From Couchioplanes caeruleus (GTDB taxonomy: Bacteria; Actinomycetota; Actinomycetes; Mycobacteriales; Micromonosporaceae), in assembly GCF_003751945.1 (NCBI RefSeq), contig NZ_RJKL01000001.1:558001-622000 (forward strand): a stretch of DNA of 64,000 nt. Reading direction: 5' to 3'. How positions within the stretch are numbered: the stretch's first letter is position 1; the number at the start of each line of letters is the position of its first letter. The notes beneath the pieces are model-generated. The model had not been told where the DNA came from. It ran no database searches and saw only the letters and a program-made list of their open reading frames with translations. The translations under genes and the position numbers were made by a program. Below, piece by piece: positions 16,147 to 23,937 of the stretch.

Positions 16147-16995
16147 GTGTCCATGGACGAGGGACCTACGCTGCGCCGACGTCGCCTGGGCACCGAATTG
16201 AAACGGTGCCGCGAGCGGGCCGGACTGACCCAGGAAAACGTTTCGCGCCATTTTGAATGGCACGCCGCCAAGGTCACCCGGATCGAGACCGCGCGGGTCG
16301 CCGTCACCCCCCGCGACGTCCGGGACCTGCTGCTGCTCTACGGCGTCGAGGACGAGCAGTATCGCGACGCCCTGCTCGAACTGGCCCGCTCGTCGCGCCA
16401 GAAGACCTGGTGGACGGACTACCGCGACATCATGCGGCCCGGCAACTTCATCGGCCTCGAGGCCGAGGCGTCGTCCCTGCGCGACTGGGGGCCGATCATC
16501 GTGCCCGGCCTCCTGCAGACCGAGGCCTACATCCGTGCCCTGATGCGCACCGGCCGGGCCACGGACTCGCCGCAGCACATCGATCGTCGGGTCTCGTTGC
16601 GCCTCAAGCGGCAAGGGCGGCTGACCGGCGCGAACCCGCTCGAACTGCTCGCGATCATCGACGAGTCGGTGGTGCGGCGCTCGGTGGGCGGGCCCGACGT
16701 CATGGACGGACAGCTCCGCCATCTCATCGATGCCGCTAAATTACCGAACGTGACGCTGCAGATCTTGCCGTTCGACGCCGGCGAGCATCCCTTCCTCGGG
16801 GGTTCAGCAGCGCTTTTGGAGTTCCGCGAGACCACTCATTTGGATGTAGTTTACCTAGAGGGTCTTGCGGGAGACCTCTACGAAGAGCAACATTCAGAGG
16901 TCGCGCGTTACCGTGCGGAGTTCGAGGCGTTGAGTGCACGGGCCCTTGATCCGCGCCTGACCCTCAAAATGATCGAAAGCCTCCTGCGCGCGTAG
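16147..16995 (+). CDS. XRE-family regulator with DUF5753 effector domain
   Basis: A 282-residue protein. Residues about 12-70 form an XRE helix-turn-helix (ELKRCRERAGLTQENVSRHF, WHAAKVTRIETARVAVTPRD), followed by DUF5753 (WWTDYRDIMRPGNFIGLEAE, IIVPGLLQTEAYIRALMRTG, ILPFDAGEHPFLGGSAALLE). Such proteins pair with small DUF397 partners, as here, and include WhiJ-type developmental regulators of actinomycetes. GTG 16147 has GAGGGAG 5 nt upstream; ATG 16153 two codons later is an alternative. The last third of the gene is visibly more AT-rich than its neighbours. Confidence 0.85.
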   Translation: MSMDEGPTLRRRRLGTELKRCRERAGLTQENVSRHFEWHAAKVTRIETARVAVTPRDVRDLLLLYGVEDEQYRDALLELARSSRQKTWWTDYRDIMRPGNFIGLEAEASSLRDWGPIIVPGLLQTEAYIRALMRTGRATDSPQHIDRRVSLRLKRQGRLTGANPLELLAIIDESVVRRSVGGPDVMDGQLRHLIDAAKLPNVTLQILPFDAGEHPFLGGSAALLEFRETTHLDVVYLEGLAGDLYEEQHSEVARYRAEFEALSARALDPRLTLKMIESLLRA

Positions 16996-17038
16996 GAGGC
17001 GGGCACGCACAATCGCATATCGAAGGGGGGTGCATGGC

Positions 17039-17254
17039 ATGCCAGCGCACCATCTCAACGCTGCCGTTTGGAAAAAGAGCAGTCGCAGCAACGGAAACGG
17101 CGGCAACAACTGTGTCGAGGTCGCAGTCCTCGACACAGCCGTCGCCGTACGCGACAGCAAGAACCCTTCCGGTCCCGCTCTCGTCTTCGAACCGGCCCGC
17201 TGGAACGAGTTCGTCAACTCGGTGCAGAACGGCGAGTTCGATATCAACCGCTGA
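17039..17254 (+). CDS. DUF397 small partner protein
   Basis: A 71-residue protein opening MPAHHLNAAVWKKSSRSNGN, then NCVEVAVLDTAVAVRDSKNP and FEPARWNEFVNSV: the complete DUF397 signature (WxKSSRS, NCVEVA, VRDSKxP, WxxF). It lies 43 nt after the XRE-DUF5753 gene and has AAGGGGGG upstream. These pairs are abundant in actinomycetes; the small protein is thought to modulate its XRE partner, in a toxin-antitoxin-like or developmental switch. In-frame GTG 17030 is an alternative start. Confidence 0.85.
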   Translation: MPAHHLNAAVWKKSSRSNGNGGNNCVEVAVLDTAVAVRDSKNPSGPALVFEPARWNEFVNSVQNGEFDINR

Positions 17255-17368
17255 GAGATTACCGATCTGTACTCACGGATGGGAAGTGGATACTCAAAGT
17301 CAACTTCCCGAGGGTTCAAGATCTAATTCAAGATGGTGAAAGGGTCCTGATCAGGCTCGTCCACCATG

Positions 17369-17402
17369 GGTTCGGGGCGCTTCTTCGGAAGCGCCCCGAA
17401 CC
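17369..17402 (+). terminator. Perfect 15-bp hairpin with TTCG tetraloop
   Basis: GGTTCGGGGCGCTTC (17369-17383) pairs perfectly with GAAGCGCCCCGAACC (17388-17402) around a TTCG loop, an unusually stable arrangement in RNA. It lies 115 nt after the DUF397 gene and before the decarboxylase gene. It probably ends the XRE/DUF397 transcript. Confidence 0.8.
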
Positions 17403-17539
17403 GCGTTCTCCGCACCCACGAGGTCATCTCCTGCATTGATCTCCATGAGCGCAGCTCATCGACGTTTTCCCGGCGGCGATGCATACTGAGTAACGCACGC
17501 TCCGCATTGGACCAAATACCTAGCGTAAGGGGACTCCCG

Positions 17540-18664
17540 TTGCGCCAGTCATCGCCACACCTCATGACGGTCGCGCCGATCACCCAGCCACGCCCGGGGC
17601 CCGTGCTCGAGATGCGGGCCGAGCGCATCGTCGCCGCGCTGCAGACGTTCCGGGACGCGTTCCCCGGGGTGCGGCCGTACTACGCCACCAAGTGCAACAC
17701 CCATGCCGGCGTACTGCGGACGCTGCGCGAGGCCGGGTGCGACTTCGAGGTCGCCTCCACGCAGGAGGTCGAGATCCTGGCCGGCATCGGCGTCCCCGGA
17801 CCCGAGGTGATCTTCAGCAACCCGGTCCGGGCGCGGGAACAGACGGCCCGCGCGGCGGCCGCCGGCGTCGACCGGTTCAGCGTGGACTCCGTGGAAGAGC
17901 TGCACCGGCTGTCCGTGGAAGCCCCCGGCGCCCGGGTGTACGCGCGCCTCGCCACCTTCGGCCAGGACAGCGTCGTCCCCAGCGAGGGCAAGTTCGGCGT
18001 CGACGTCACCGGGGCGGTCCGGTTGCTGCTGGAGGCGCGCGAGCGGGGGCTGGTGCCGTACGGGATCACCTTCCACATGGGGTCGCAGTCGCTGGCGCCC
18101 TCGGCACTGCGGCGGCCGCTGCAGGACGTGGCCCACGCGATGGACCGGCTGCGACGAGCCGGGGTACGGCTCGAGATGGTCGACATCGGCGGCGGTTTCC
18201 CGGCGGCGTACGACGAGCCCGTCCCCCCGCTGGCCGACTTCGGGCGCGCCGCCGCCGCCGAGATCGCCGCGCTGCCGTACCCGGTGGAGGTCTTCGCCGA
18301 GCCGGGCCGCTGCCTCGTCGCCGAGGCCGGGACGTTCCGCTGCCGGGTGATCGGCGTCGCCGAGCGCCCGTCCGGGTGGTGGGCGCACACCGACCTGGGG
18401 GTGTTCCACGGCCTCATGGAGGTCCTCGAGTCCGGCGGCGAGCTGCGCTACCCGATCCACGACACCCGCGGCACGCGGCTGCGGCGCTGCTACCACCTGA
18501 CCGGGCCCACCTGCGACAGCCAGGACACGTTCGCGCGCGACGTGCTGCTCTCGGCGGACCTGCACGAGGGCGACGAACTGCTGATCGGGTCGGCGGGGGC
18601 GTACACGAGCGTGTACGCGTCCCGGTTCAACGGGTTCGCCCCGCCGCGCGTGGTGCTGATCTGA
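17540..18664 (+). CDS. Fold-type III PLP decarboxylase, ornithine-decarboxylase-like
   Basis: A 374-residue enzyme of the Orn/Lys/DAP/Arg decarboxylase 2 family. The PLP lysine is Lys51 in YYATKCN; FSNPVRAREQTARAAAAGVD, the FHMGSQ motif, DIGGGFPA and EPGRCLVAEAG (phosphate binding) follow in order. Cys325 sits in the active-site GPTCDSQD, and the ending AGAYTSVYASRFNGF is typical of eukaryote-type ornithine decarboxylases. The probable product is putrescine. TTG 17540 is chosen because AAGGGGA lies 6 nt upstream; the next candidate, ATG 17564, has no ribosome site. A potABCD-like importer lies 6 kb downstream. Confidence 0.85.
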   Translation: MRQSSPHLMTVAPITQPRPGPVLEMRAERIVAALQTFRDAFPGVRPYYATKCNTHAGVLRTLREAGCDFEVASTQEVEILAGIGVPGPEVIFSNPVRAREQTARAAAAGVDRFSVDSVEELHRLSVEAPGARVYARLATFGQDSVVPSEGKFGVDVTGAVRLLLEARERGLVPYGITFHMGSQSLAPSALRRPLQDVAHAMDRLRRAGVRLEMVDIGGGFPAAYDEPVPPLADFGRAAAAEIAALPYPVEVFAEPGRCLVAEAGTFRCRVIGVAERPSGWWAHTDLGVFHGLMEVLESGGELRYPIHDTRGTRLRRCYHLTGPTCDSQDTFARDVLLSADLHEGDELLIGSAGAYTSVYASRFNGFAPPRVVLI

Positions 18665-18697
18665 CCCCCGATCGCCCCGCGAAAGCAACGAGGAAAA

Positions 18698-18730
18698 TCC
18701 TCAAGTCCCGATCGGGAAGTCCTCAAGTCC
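18698..18730 (+). promoter_or_regulatory. Direct repeats TCCTCAAGTCC around a palindrome, upstream of the protease
   Basis: TCCTCAAGTCC occurs at 18698-18708 and again at 18720-18730, exactly 22 bp (two helical turns) apart. The perfect palindrome CCCGATCGGG (18707-18716) lies between them. The arrangement ends 28 nt before the protease ATG and looks like a regulator site; no regulator can be named. Confidence 0.5.
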
Positions 18731-18757
18731 TCTCCCTGCGGGCCGATCTCCTCGGCC

Positions 18758-20275
18758 ATGACGGTCAGACGAGCACGAGGGCGGCGGAACGCGGTTGCGG
18801 TCGCGGTGACGGCTGCGGCGACGGTGGCGACGGCCCTGACCGGGCTGACGCCCGCACAGGCCGCCTCGCCCGCACGGGCCGCTTCGGTGGCCGACTACAG
18901 CTTCAACGCCGCAGGGGCGACCCTGACCGACGTCCGCCGGATCACCCGGACGGACGTGGCCGCGCAGCGCGGCTACACCGGCCAGGGCATCGGCATCGCC
19001 CTCATCGACACCGGCGTGGCGCCCGTGGAGGGCCTGACCTCCGGCAACGTGGCGAACGGGCCGGACCTGTCGTTCGAGAGCCAGGTCGCGAACCTGCGGT
19101 GGCGCGACTCGTACGGCCACGGCACCCATCTTGCGGGCATCATCGCCGGCCGCGACTCCGCGCGTGGCGGCTTCACCGGCATGGCCCCCGACGCGAAGCT
19201 GCTCTCCCTCAAGGTCGGCGCGGCCAACGGCGCGGTGGACGTGACCCAGGTGATCGCCGCCATCGACTGGGTGGTGGAGCACCGCAACGACGATCCCCGC
19301 AACCCGATCCGCGTGCTGAACCTCTCGTACGGCACCGACGGCGTGCTGAGCTGGCAGAAGAACCCGCTGTCGCACGCCGTGCAGAACGCCTACCGGGCCG
19401 GCATCGCGGTCGTGGTGGCCTCCGGGAACACCGGCGGCGCCATCACCAACCCGGCCTACGACCCGTACGTGATCACGGTGGGCGCGACCGACCCCCTCGG
19501 CACCACGTCCCCCGCGGACGACCAGGTGGCCTCGTTCACCAGCATGGGTACGGCGCCGCGCGTGCCGGACCTGCTCGTGCCCGGGCGGTCCGTGGTGTCG
19601 CTGCGGGTGCCGGGTTCCATGGTCGACGCCACGAACCCCTCGGCGCGCGTCGGCGAGCGATACTTCGTCGGCAGCGGCACCTCCCAGGCCGCGGCGGTCG
19701 CGACGGGGGCGGCCGCGGTGCTGCTCGACCGTTACCCGGCGCTGACGCCGGACTCGCTGAAGTGCTCCCTGCGCCAGTCCGGCCCGTCCGTGGGGACGAG
19801 CGGCGGCAAGATGATCGACCTGGACCGGGCGACGGCGAGCCTGCCGACCCTGTGCCGGGCGGTGGGACCGCGCTCGACGGGTACGGGCAGCATTCAGGCC
19901 GCCCGGGGCACGTCGATCGTCAGCCTGAACGGAGTGCCGCTGACCGGTGAGCGTGACATCTTCGGCCCGCTGAAGTCGTCCACCTGGGCGGTGGCGAGCA
20001 AGACGGGACGGGCGTGGCGGGGCGGGTCCTGGATGGGACGGCCGATGACCGGCACCCACTGGGAGGGCACCCAGTACGGACAGGCCAACTGGGCCGGCCG
20101 CTCCTGGTCGGGCACGAACTGGGCCGGCCGGTCGTGGTCGGACCTCGCCTGGGCCGGGGCGACCTGGAACGGTCGGGCGTGGTCGAACAACCTGGTGGAC
20201 GGGGTGCCCTGGTCGGGACGGGCCTGGTCCGGCGCGGCCTGGCAGCACGGCACCAACGGAGCCTGGAAGAACTGA
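18758..20275 (+). CDS. Secreted subtilisin-like (S8) protease with tryptophan-repeat tail
   Basis: A 505-residue exported protease. A signal peptide (RGRRNAVAVAVTAAATVATA, then LTGLTPAQA) and short pro-region precede the S8 domain, with catalytic Asp84 (ALIDTG), His121 (YGHGTHLAG), oxyanion Asn in ASGNTGG and Ser309 (GSGTSQAAA). From about residue 413 to the end the chain is a Trp/Gly repeat (AWRGGSWMGRP, NWAGRSWSGTNWAGRSW, AWSGRAWSGAAW), with a Trp about every five to seven residues. Such tails occur on some actinomycete S8 proteases and may bind the wall or form beta structure. No clear Shine-Dalgarno. A strong hairpin follows. Confidence 0.9.
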   Translation: MTVRRARGRRNAVAVAVTAAATVATALTGLTPAQAASPARAASVADYSFNAAGATLTDVRRITRTDVAAQRGYTGQGIGIALIDTGVAPVEGLTSGNVANGPDLSFESQVANLRWRDSYGHGTHLAGIIAGRDSARGGFTGMAPDAKLLSLKVGAANGAVDVTQVIAAIDWVVEHRNDDPRNPIRVLNLSYGTDGVLSWQKNPLSHAVQNAYRAGIAVVVASGNTGGAITNPAYDPYVITVGATDPLGTTSPADDQVASFTSMGTAPRVPDLLVPGRSVVSLRVPGSMVDATNPSARVGERYFVGSGTSQAAAVATGAAAVLLDRYPALTPDSLKCSLRQSGPSVGTSGGKMIDLDRATASLPTLCRAVGPRSTGTGSIQAARGTSIVSLNGVPLTGERDIFGPLKSSTWAVASKTGRAWRGGSWMGRPMTGTHWEGTQYGQANWAGRSWSGTNWAGRSWSDLAWAGATWNGRAWSNNLVDGVPWSGRAWSGAAWQHGTNGAWKN

Positions 20276-20294
20276 CGACCGGGCGAGCACGGAC

Positions 20295-20334
20295 GACGGA
20301 GATGGCCGCGCCGGAAGGCGCGGCCATCTCCGTC
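20295..20334 (+). terminator. Perfect 18-bp hairpin terminator with GGAA loop
   Basis: Bases 20295-20312 pair without mismatch with 20317-20334 around a GGAA tetraloop, 19 nt after the protease stop. This is the longest perfect stem found in the window. Confidence 0.85.
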
Positions 20335-20345
20335 CTTGGCGGATT

Positions 20346-20386
20346 GGGCGATCGCCCTGTACGGTCGACTTGGGCGAACGACCAAG
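20346..20386 (+). promoter_or_regulatory. Palindromes upstream of the TetR/monooxygenase operon
   Basis: The perfect 12-bp palindrome GGGCGATCGCCC (20346-20357) is followed by CTTGG-N8-CCAAG (20369-20386), which runs into the AAGGAGG ribosome site at 20384-20390. Either could be the autoregulatory operator of the TetR gene starting at 20397. Confidence 0.45.
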
Positions 20387-20396
20387 GAGGTCCGGC

Positions 20397-20975
20397 ATGG
20401 TGACGACGGCGGAACGCGGCCGGCAGGCCCGGCAGCGCCTGCTCCAGGCGGCGACGGAGCTGATCGCCGAACGGGGGTGGTCGGCGATCAGCACCCGGAT
20501 GCTGGCGGAGCGGGCCGGAGTGGCACCCGGCGTGGTGCACTACCACTTCACTTCGGTGCAGGCGCTGCTGAGCGAGGCGGCGCTGCAGGCGGCGCGGTCC
20601 CTGACCGCGCAGGCGGGCCCGGTGCTGGCCGGCGCCCGCAGCGCCGACGAGGCCCTCACCGTGCTGCTGGCCATGCTGGACGGTTCCGGCGGCACCGACG
20701 CGGTGTCGGTGCTGTTCGTCGAGACATACCTGGCGGCGGCCCGGGACGAAGCGCTGCAGAGCGCGCTCGGCGAGGTGATCGCCGAGTTCCGCCGGCAGCT
20801 CGCCGACCGCCTCGCCGCCCACGCGGTGCCCGATCCGGCCGCCACGGCGGCGGTGCTGGCCGCCGCGGTCGACGGGGTGATACTGCACCGGACGCTGCTG
20901 CCGGGCCCGGACGGCTCCACCGTGGCCACCGTGCTGCGCAGGCTGCTGACGGCGGGATCGGAGGCCACGTCGTGA
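20397..20975 (+). CDS. TetR-family repressor
   Basis: A 192-residue TetR protein. The helix-turn-helix spans about residues 27-50 (SAISTRMLAERAGVAPGVVH then YHF). A canonical AAGGAGG lies 6 nt before the ATG. Its stop overlaps the GTG of the FAD monooxygenase by 4 bp (GTGA), so the two are translationally coupled. The expected role is ligand-relieved repression of the operon. Operator candidates are the palindromes just upstream. Confidence 0.85.
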   Translation: MVTTAERGRQARQRLLQAATELIAERGWSAISTRMLAERAGVAPGVVHYHFTSVQALLSEAALQAARSLTAQAGPVLAGARSADEALTVLLAMLDGSGGTDAVSVLFVETYLAAARDEALQSALGEVIAEFRRQLADRLAAHAVPDPAATAAVLAAAVDGVILHRTLLPGPDGSTVATVLRRLLTAGSEATS

Positions 20976-22186
20976 AGGTGATCATCTGTGGCGCCGGCAT
21001 CGCGGGGCTGTCCCTCGCCCAGCGGCTGGACGCCTCCGGCGCCGAGGTCATCGTCGTGGAGAAGGCGCCCGCCCCACGGACGGGTGGCTACATGATCGAC
21101 TTCTTCGGCCCGGGGTACGACGCCGCCGAGGCGACCGGGGTGCTGCCCCGCATCCTCGAGCGGGGTTACCGCATCGACGAGGTCGCCTACTGCGACACCT
21201 CGGGGAACCGCCGCGCCGGGCTGCGGCTCGGGCGGTTCGCGCGGGCCGCGGGCGGGCGACTGGTCAGCGTGATGCGTCCAGACCTGGAGCAGGCGCTGCG
21301 AGAGCAGCTCAGCGCCCGCGTCGACGTCCGCTTCGCCAGCACCGTCACGCAGGTGGACGACCGCACCGACGGCGTGCGGGTGACGTTGCACGACGGCACC
21401 ACCCTCGCCGCCGATCTGCTCGTCGGCTGTGACGGCATCCATTCGGTCGTCCGGGCGCTGGTCTTCGGCCCGGAAGAGCGGTACCTGCGGTATCTGGGCC
21501 TGCACACCGCCGCCTTCTCGTTCGACGACCCGGCCGTGCACGCCGCCGTCGCCGGGAGGTTCTGCATGACGGACACGCCGCAGCGCGCCATGGGCTTCTA
21601 CGGGCTGCGCGACGGCCGGGTCGCGGTGTTCACCGTGCACCGCACCGGCGATCCGGTCCTGCCGGACGACGCCGGGGCCGCACTGCGCCGCGAGTACGGC
21701 ACGCTCGGCTGGCTTGCACCCCGCGCGCTGGCCGCCTGCCCACCGTCCACCGAGGTGTACTACGACCAGGTCGCCCAGGCCGTCGTACCGGCCTGGAGCC
21801 GGGGCCGGGTGGCGCTGCTGGGCGACGCGGCGTACGCCGTCTCCCTGCTGGCCGGGCAGGGCGCCTCGCTGGCGGTCGCCGGCGCGTACCTGCTCGGCGA
21901 GCATCTGGCCCGGTCCGCGTCCGTGGAAGCGGCGCTGGCGGCGTACGAGGGCGCCCTGCGCCCGATCGTCCTCGACCGTCAGGAGGCGGCTCGCCGCGGT
22001 GTGCGCTGGTTCCTGCCGGCGACCCGCACCGAGCTACGGCTGCGCCGCGCCGCCCTCACGCTCGCCCGGCTACCGCTGACCGACCGGCTCGCGGCGACCG
22101 CGGTGGTCGGCAAGCCCACCGCCCTCGTCGCCGACCTGGCGGCCGGGAGACCACCCGCATCGGCGGCGTCCACCGACCACCGCTGA
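20972..22186 (+). CDS. FAD-dependent monooxygenase (PHBH/TetX-like)
   Basis: A 404-residue group A flavoprotein hydroxylase. The N-terminal dinucleotide motif is IICGAGIAGLSLAQRL with the acidic end IVVEKAP. The family DG motif appears as DLLVGCDGIHSVVR, and the FAD-ribityl motif as GRVALLGDAAYAVSLLAGQG (about residues 275-295). Such enzymes hydroxylate aromatic compounds or drugs with NAD(P)H and O2. Coupling to a TetR repressor suggests an inducible detoxification or degradation step; the substrate is unknown. It ends 9 nt from the convergent GGDEF gene. Confidence 0.85.
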   Translation: MKVIICGAGIAGLSLAQRLDASGAEVIVVEKAPAPRTGGYMIDFFGPGYDAAEATGVLPRILERGYRIDEVAYCDTSGNRRAGLRLGRFARAAGGRLVSVMRPDLEQALREQLSARVDVRFASTVTQVDDRTDGVRVTLHDGTTLAADLLVGCDGIHSVVRALVFGPEERYLRYLGLHTAAFSFDDPAVHAAVAGRFCMTDTPQRAMGFYGLRDGRVAVFTVHRTGDPVLPDDAGAALRREYGTLGWLAPRALAACPPSTEVYYDQVAQAVVPAWSRGRVALLGDAAYAVSLLAGQGASLAVAGAYLLGEHLARSASVEAALAAYEGALRPIVLDRQEAARRGVRWFLPATRTELRLRRAALTLARLPLTDRLAATAVVGKPTALVADLAAGRPPASAASTDHR

Positions 22187-22194
22187 CCGACGCG

Positions 22195-23772
22195 TCAGCA
22201 GACGACGCGGTCTCGGCCGCTGCGCTTGGCGACGTAGAGGTTGCGGTCGGCCTCGGCGAGCAGCGCGGCCTGGTCGTCGCCGGGCGCCGCCGGGCCGGCC
22301 ACCGCGCCGATGCTCACCGTCACCGGGAGCTCGCCGGTGATCGGCGCCCACGGGTGGTCGCGTACGGTGCGCCGCAGGTTGTTCAGCCACGATCTGCCGG
22401 CGCCCTCGGCGAGGCCGGGCACGACGACGAGGAACTCCTCGCCGCCCATGCGGGCGACGAAGGCGTCCTTGTCCTGCCCGTCCATCGAGGCCGCGAGCAG
22501 GTCGGCGATGGTGACCAGCACGCGGTCGCCCACGTCGTGCGAGAGCGTGTCGTTGATGCGCTTGAAGTGGTCGAGGTCGACCAGCGCGACGGTGAGCGGG
22601 GCGCCCGCGCGGATCGCGTGCGTGACGATGTGCGGCAGGCGCTCGTCGACGAAGCGCCGGTTGTAGAGGCCGGTCAGCGGGTCGCGGCGGGCCTGCTCGC
22701 GGTAGCGCTCGGCCTCGCGCCGCGCCTCGGCGGTCTCGAACATCGCCTGGCGGGTGCGCGCCCGCGCCTCCTGCTGCCGGGAGCGGAGGTCCTCGGCGGC
22801 CGCGTGGAACCGCTTGTACTCGGCGAAGGCGTCGGCGTACCGGCCGGCGGCCGCGTACAGCTCGGCCTGCTCGGCCATCGCGCGGACCAGGACGGCCCGC
22901 AGGTCGTCGGTGGTGCACCCGGCCTTGCAGCGGTCGAGGGTGGCCTGGGCGCGCTCCAGCGCGCCCAGCCGGCGCTGCGCGGTCGCCAGGGTGAGCCGCG
23001 CGTCGGCGACGTCGTGCGCCTCGAACCAGCGCGGCGCGTCGGCGATGCCCGCCAGCGTCCGCTCGGCGCCGGCGTAGTCCCCGGCGCTGATCTGGACGTT
23101 GGCGATGGTGTCGCACTCCATGACCAGGTAGTCGCGGCCGAGGGCGCGGACGGCGGCGTGCATGCGTTCGACGATCTTCCCGGCGACGGCGTCGTTGCCG
23201 ACCTCGATCTCGGTGTACGCGAGGTTGTTGAGCACCAGGAGCTGGCGCGTGAGGTCGCCGGAGTCGATCGCGAGACGCTCCGCCTGGGCGTACCGCTCCC
23301 GGGCCGCGTCCAGCGATCCGCACTCGACCAGCGAATTGGCCAGCCGGACCAGATAGATGATCCGCAGCCCGGCCGGCGCCGTCTCCTCCAGCAGCTCGAC
23401 CGAGGCGAGCGCGTGCTCGAGGCTGGCGGAGTGGTCGCCGAGGTAGTGGTGCGTCAGGGCCAGGTGGAAGTGGCTGCGGGCGCGCAGCGGCCGGGAGTCG
23501 TAGCGTTCCGCCCAGGCGTGGATCGTCAGGAAGACCCGGGCGGCGTCGCCGGGGCTGCCGCTGCGCTGGCGCATGTCCGCCTGCACGAGCTGGGCCCGGC
23601 GCAGCAGCAGGTCGTTGCCGAGCGCCTGCGCCGCCCAGGCGGCCTCGGCCGCGCGCACGAGGATGGAGTCGATGTCGTGACCCTGGTGATTCTCAAGATC
23701 ATCCAGCTCGGACGCCAGTCTCGCCGCGGCACCGGTGGGTTCCGCGACGGCCGGGGGCGTCCGCACACTCAC
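22195..23772 (-). CDS. TPR-repeat diguanylate cyclase (GGDEF)
   Basis: A 525-residue cytoplasmic protein. Residues about 40-340 are a helical TPR-like array (AEQAELYAAAGRYADAFAEY is one clear repeat), then a coiled linker (RQQEARARTRQAMFETAEAR) and a GGDEF domain (RRDPLTGLYNRRFVDERLPH, DLDHFKRINDTLSHDVGD, ARMGGEEFLVVVPG). The active motif is intact as GGEEF. No RxxD inhibitory site is found five residues before it. It makes c-di-GMP from GTP, with the TPR part probably sensing a partner. GTG start with GGAGAG upstream; divergent from the potA-like gene. Confidence 0.9.
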   Translation of the reverse strand: MSVRTPPAVAEPTGAAARLASELDDLENHQGHDIDSILVRAAEAAWAAQALGNDLLLRRAQLVQADMRQRSGSPGDAARVFLTIHAWAERYDSRPLRARSHFHLALTHHYLGDHSASLEHALASVELLEETAPAGLRIIYLVRLANSLVECGSLDAARERYAQAERLAIDSGDLTRQLLVLNNLAYTEIEVGNDAVAGKIVERMHAAVRALGRDYLVMECDTIANVQISAGDYAGAERTLAGIADAPRWFEAHDVADARLTLATAQRRLGALERAQATLDRCKAGCTTDDLRAVLVRAMAEQAELYAAAGRYADAFAEYKRFHAAAEDLRSRQQEARARTRQAMFETAEARREAERYREQARRDPLTGLYNRRFVDERLPHIVTHAIRAGAPLTVALVDLDHFKRINDTLSHDVGDRVLVTIADLLAASMDGQDKDAFVARMGGEEFLVVVPGLAEGAGRSWLNNLRRTVRDHPWAPITGELPVTVSIGAVAGPAAPGDDQAALLAEADRNLYVAKRSGRDRVVC

Positions 23773-23937
23773 GGGCTCTCCGATCGGCCGCCGGAGCCGG
23801 AATCGAAGCGTTCGTGACCCTCATGTGAGGTGTGGTCCCCCCGGGTGATGCCGGTATCGGCGGACGGTAACGTGCGGCGGGCACCGACCGGGAGGTCCGG
23901 GCACGTGGGGAAACATCTCGGTGGAAAAGGTACGGCG

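Noticed and set aside
17692..19950. A 752-codon plus-strand frame spanning the decarboxylase and protease
   Set aside because: It is out of frame with both well-supported genes and its translation is Arg/Gly/Pro-rich with no motif.
20346..20357. GGGCGATCGCCC as a possible replication or HIP1-like site
   Set aside because: The core GCGATCGC is a short GC-rich palindrome expected by chance in this composition. Only its position before the TetR gene makes it worth listing as an operator candidate.
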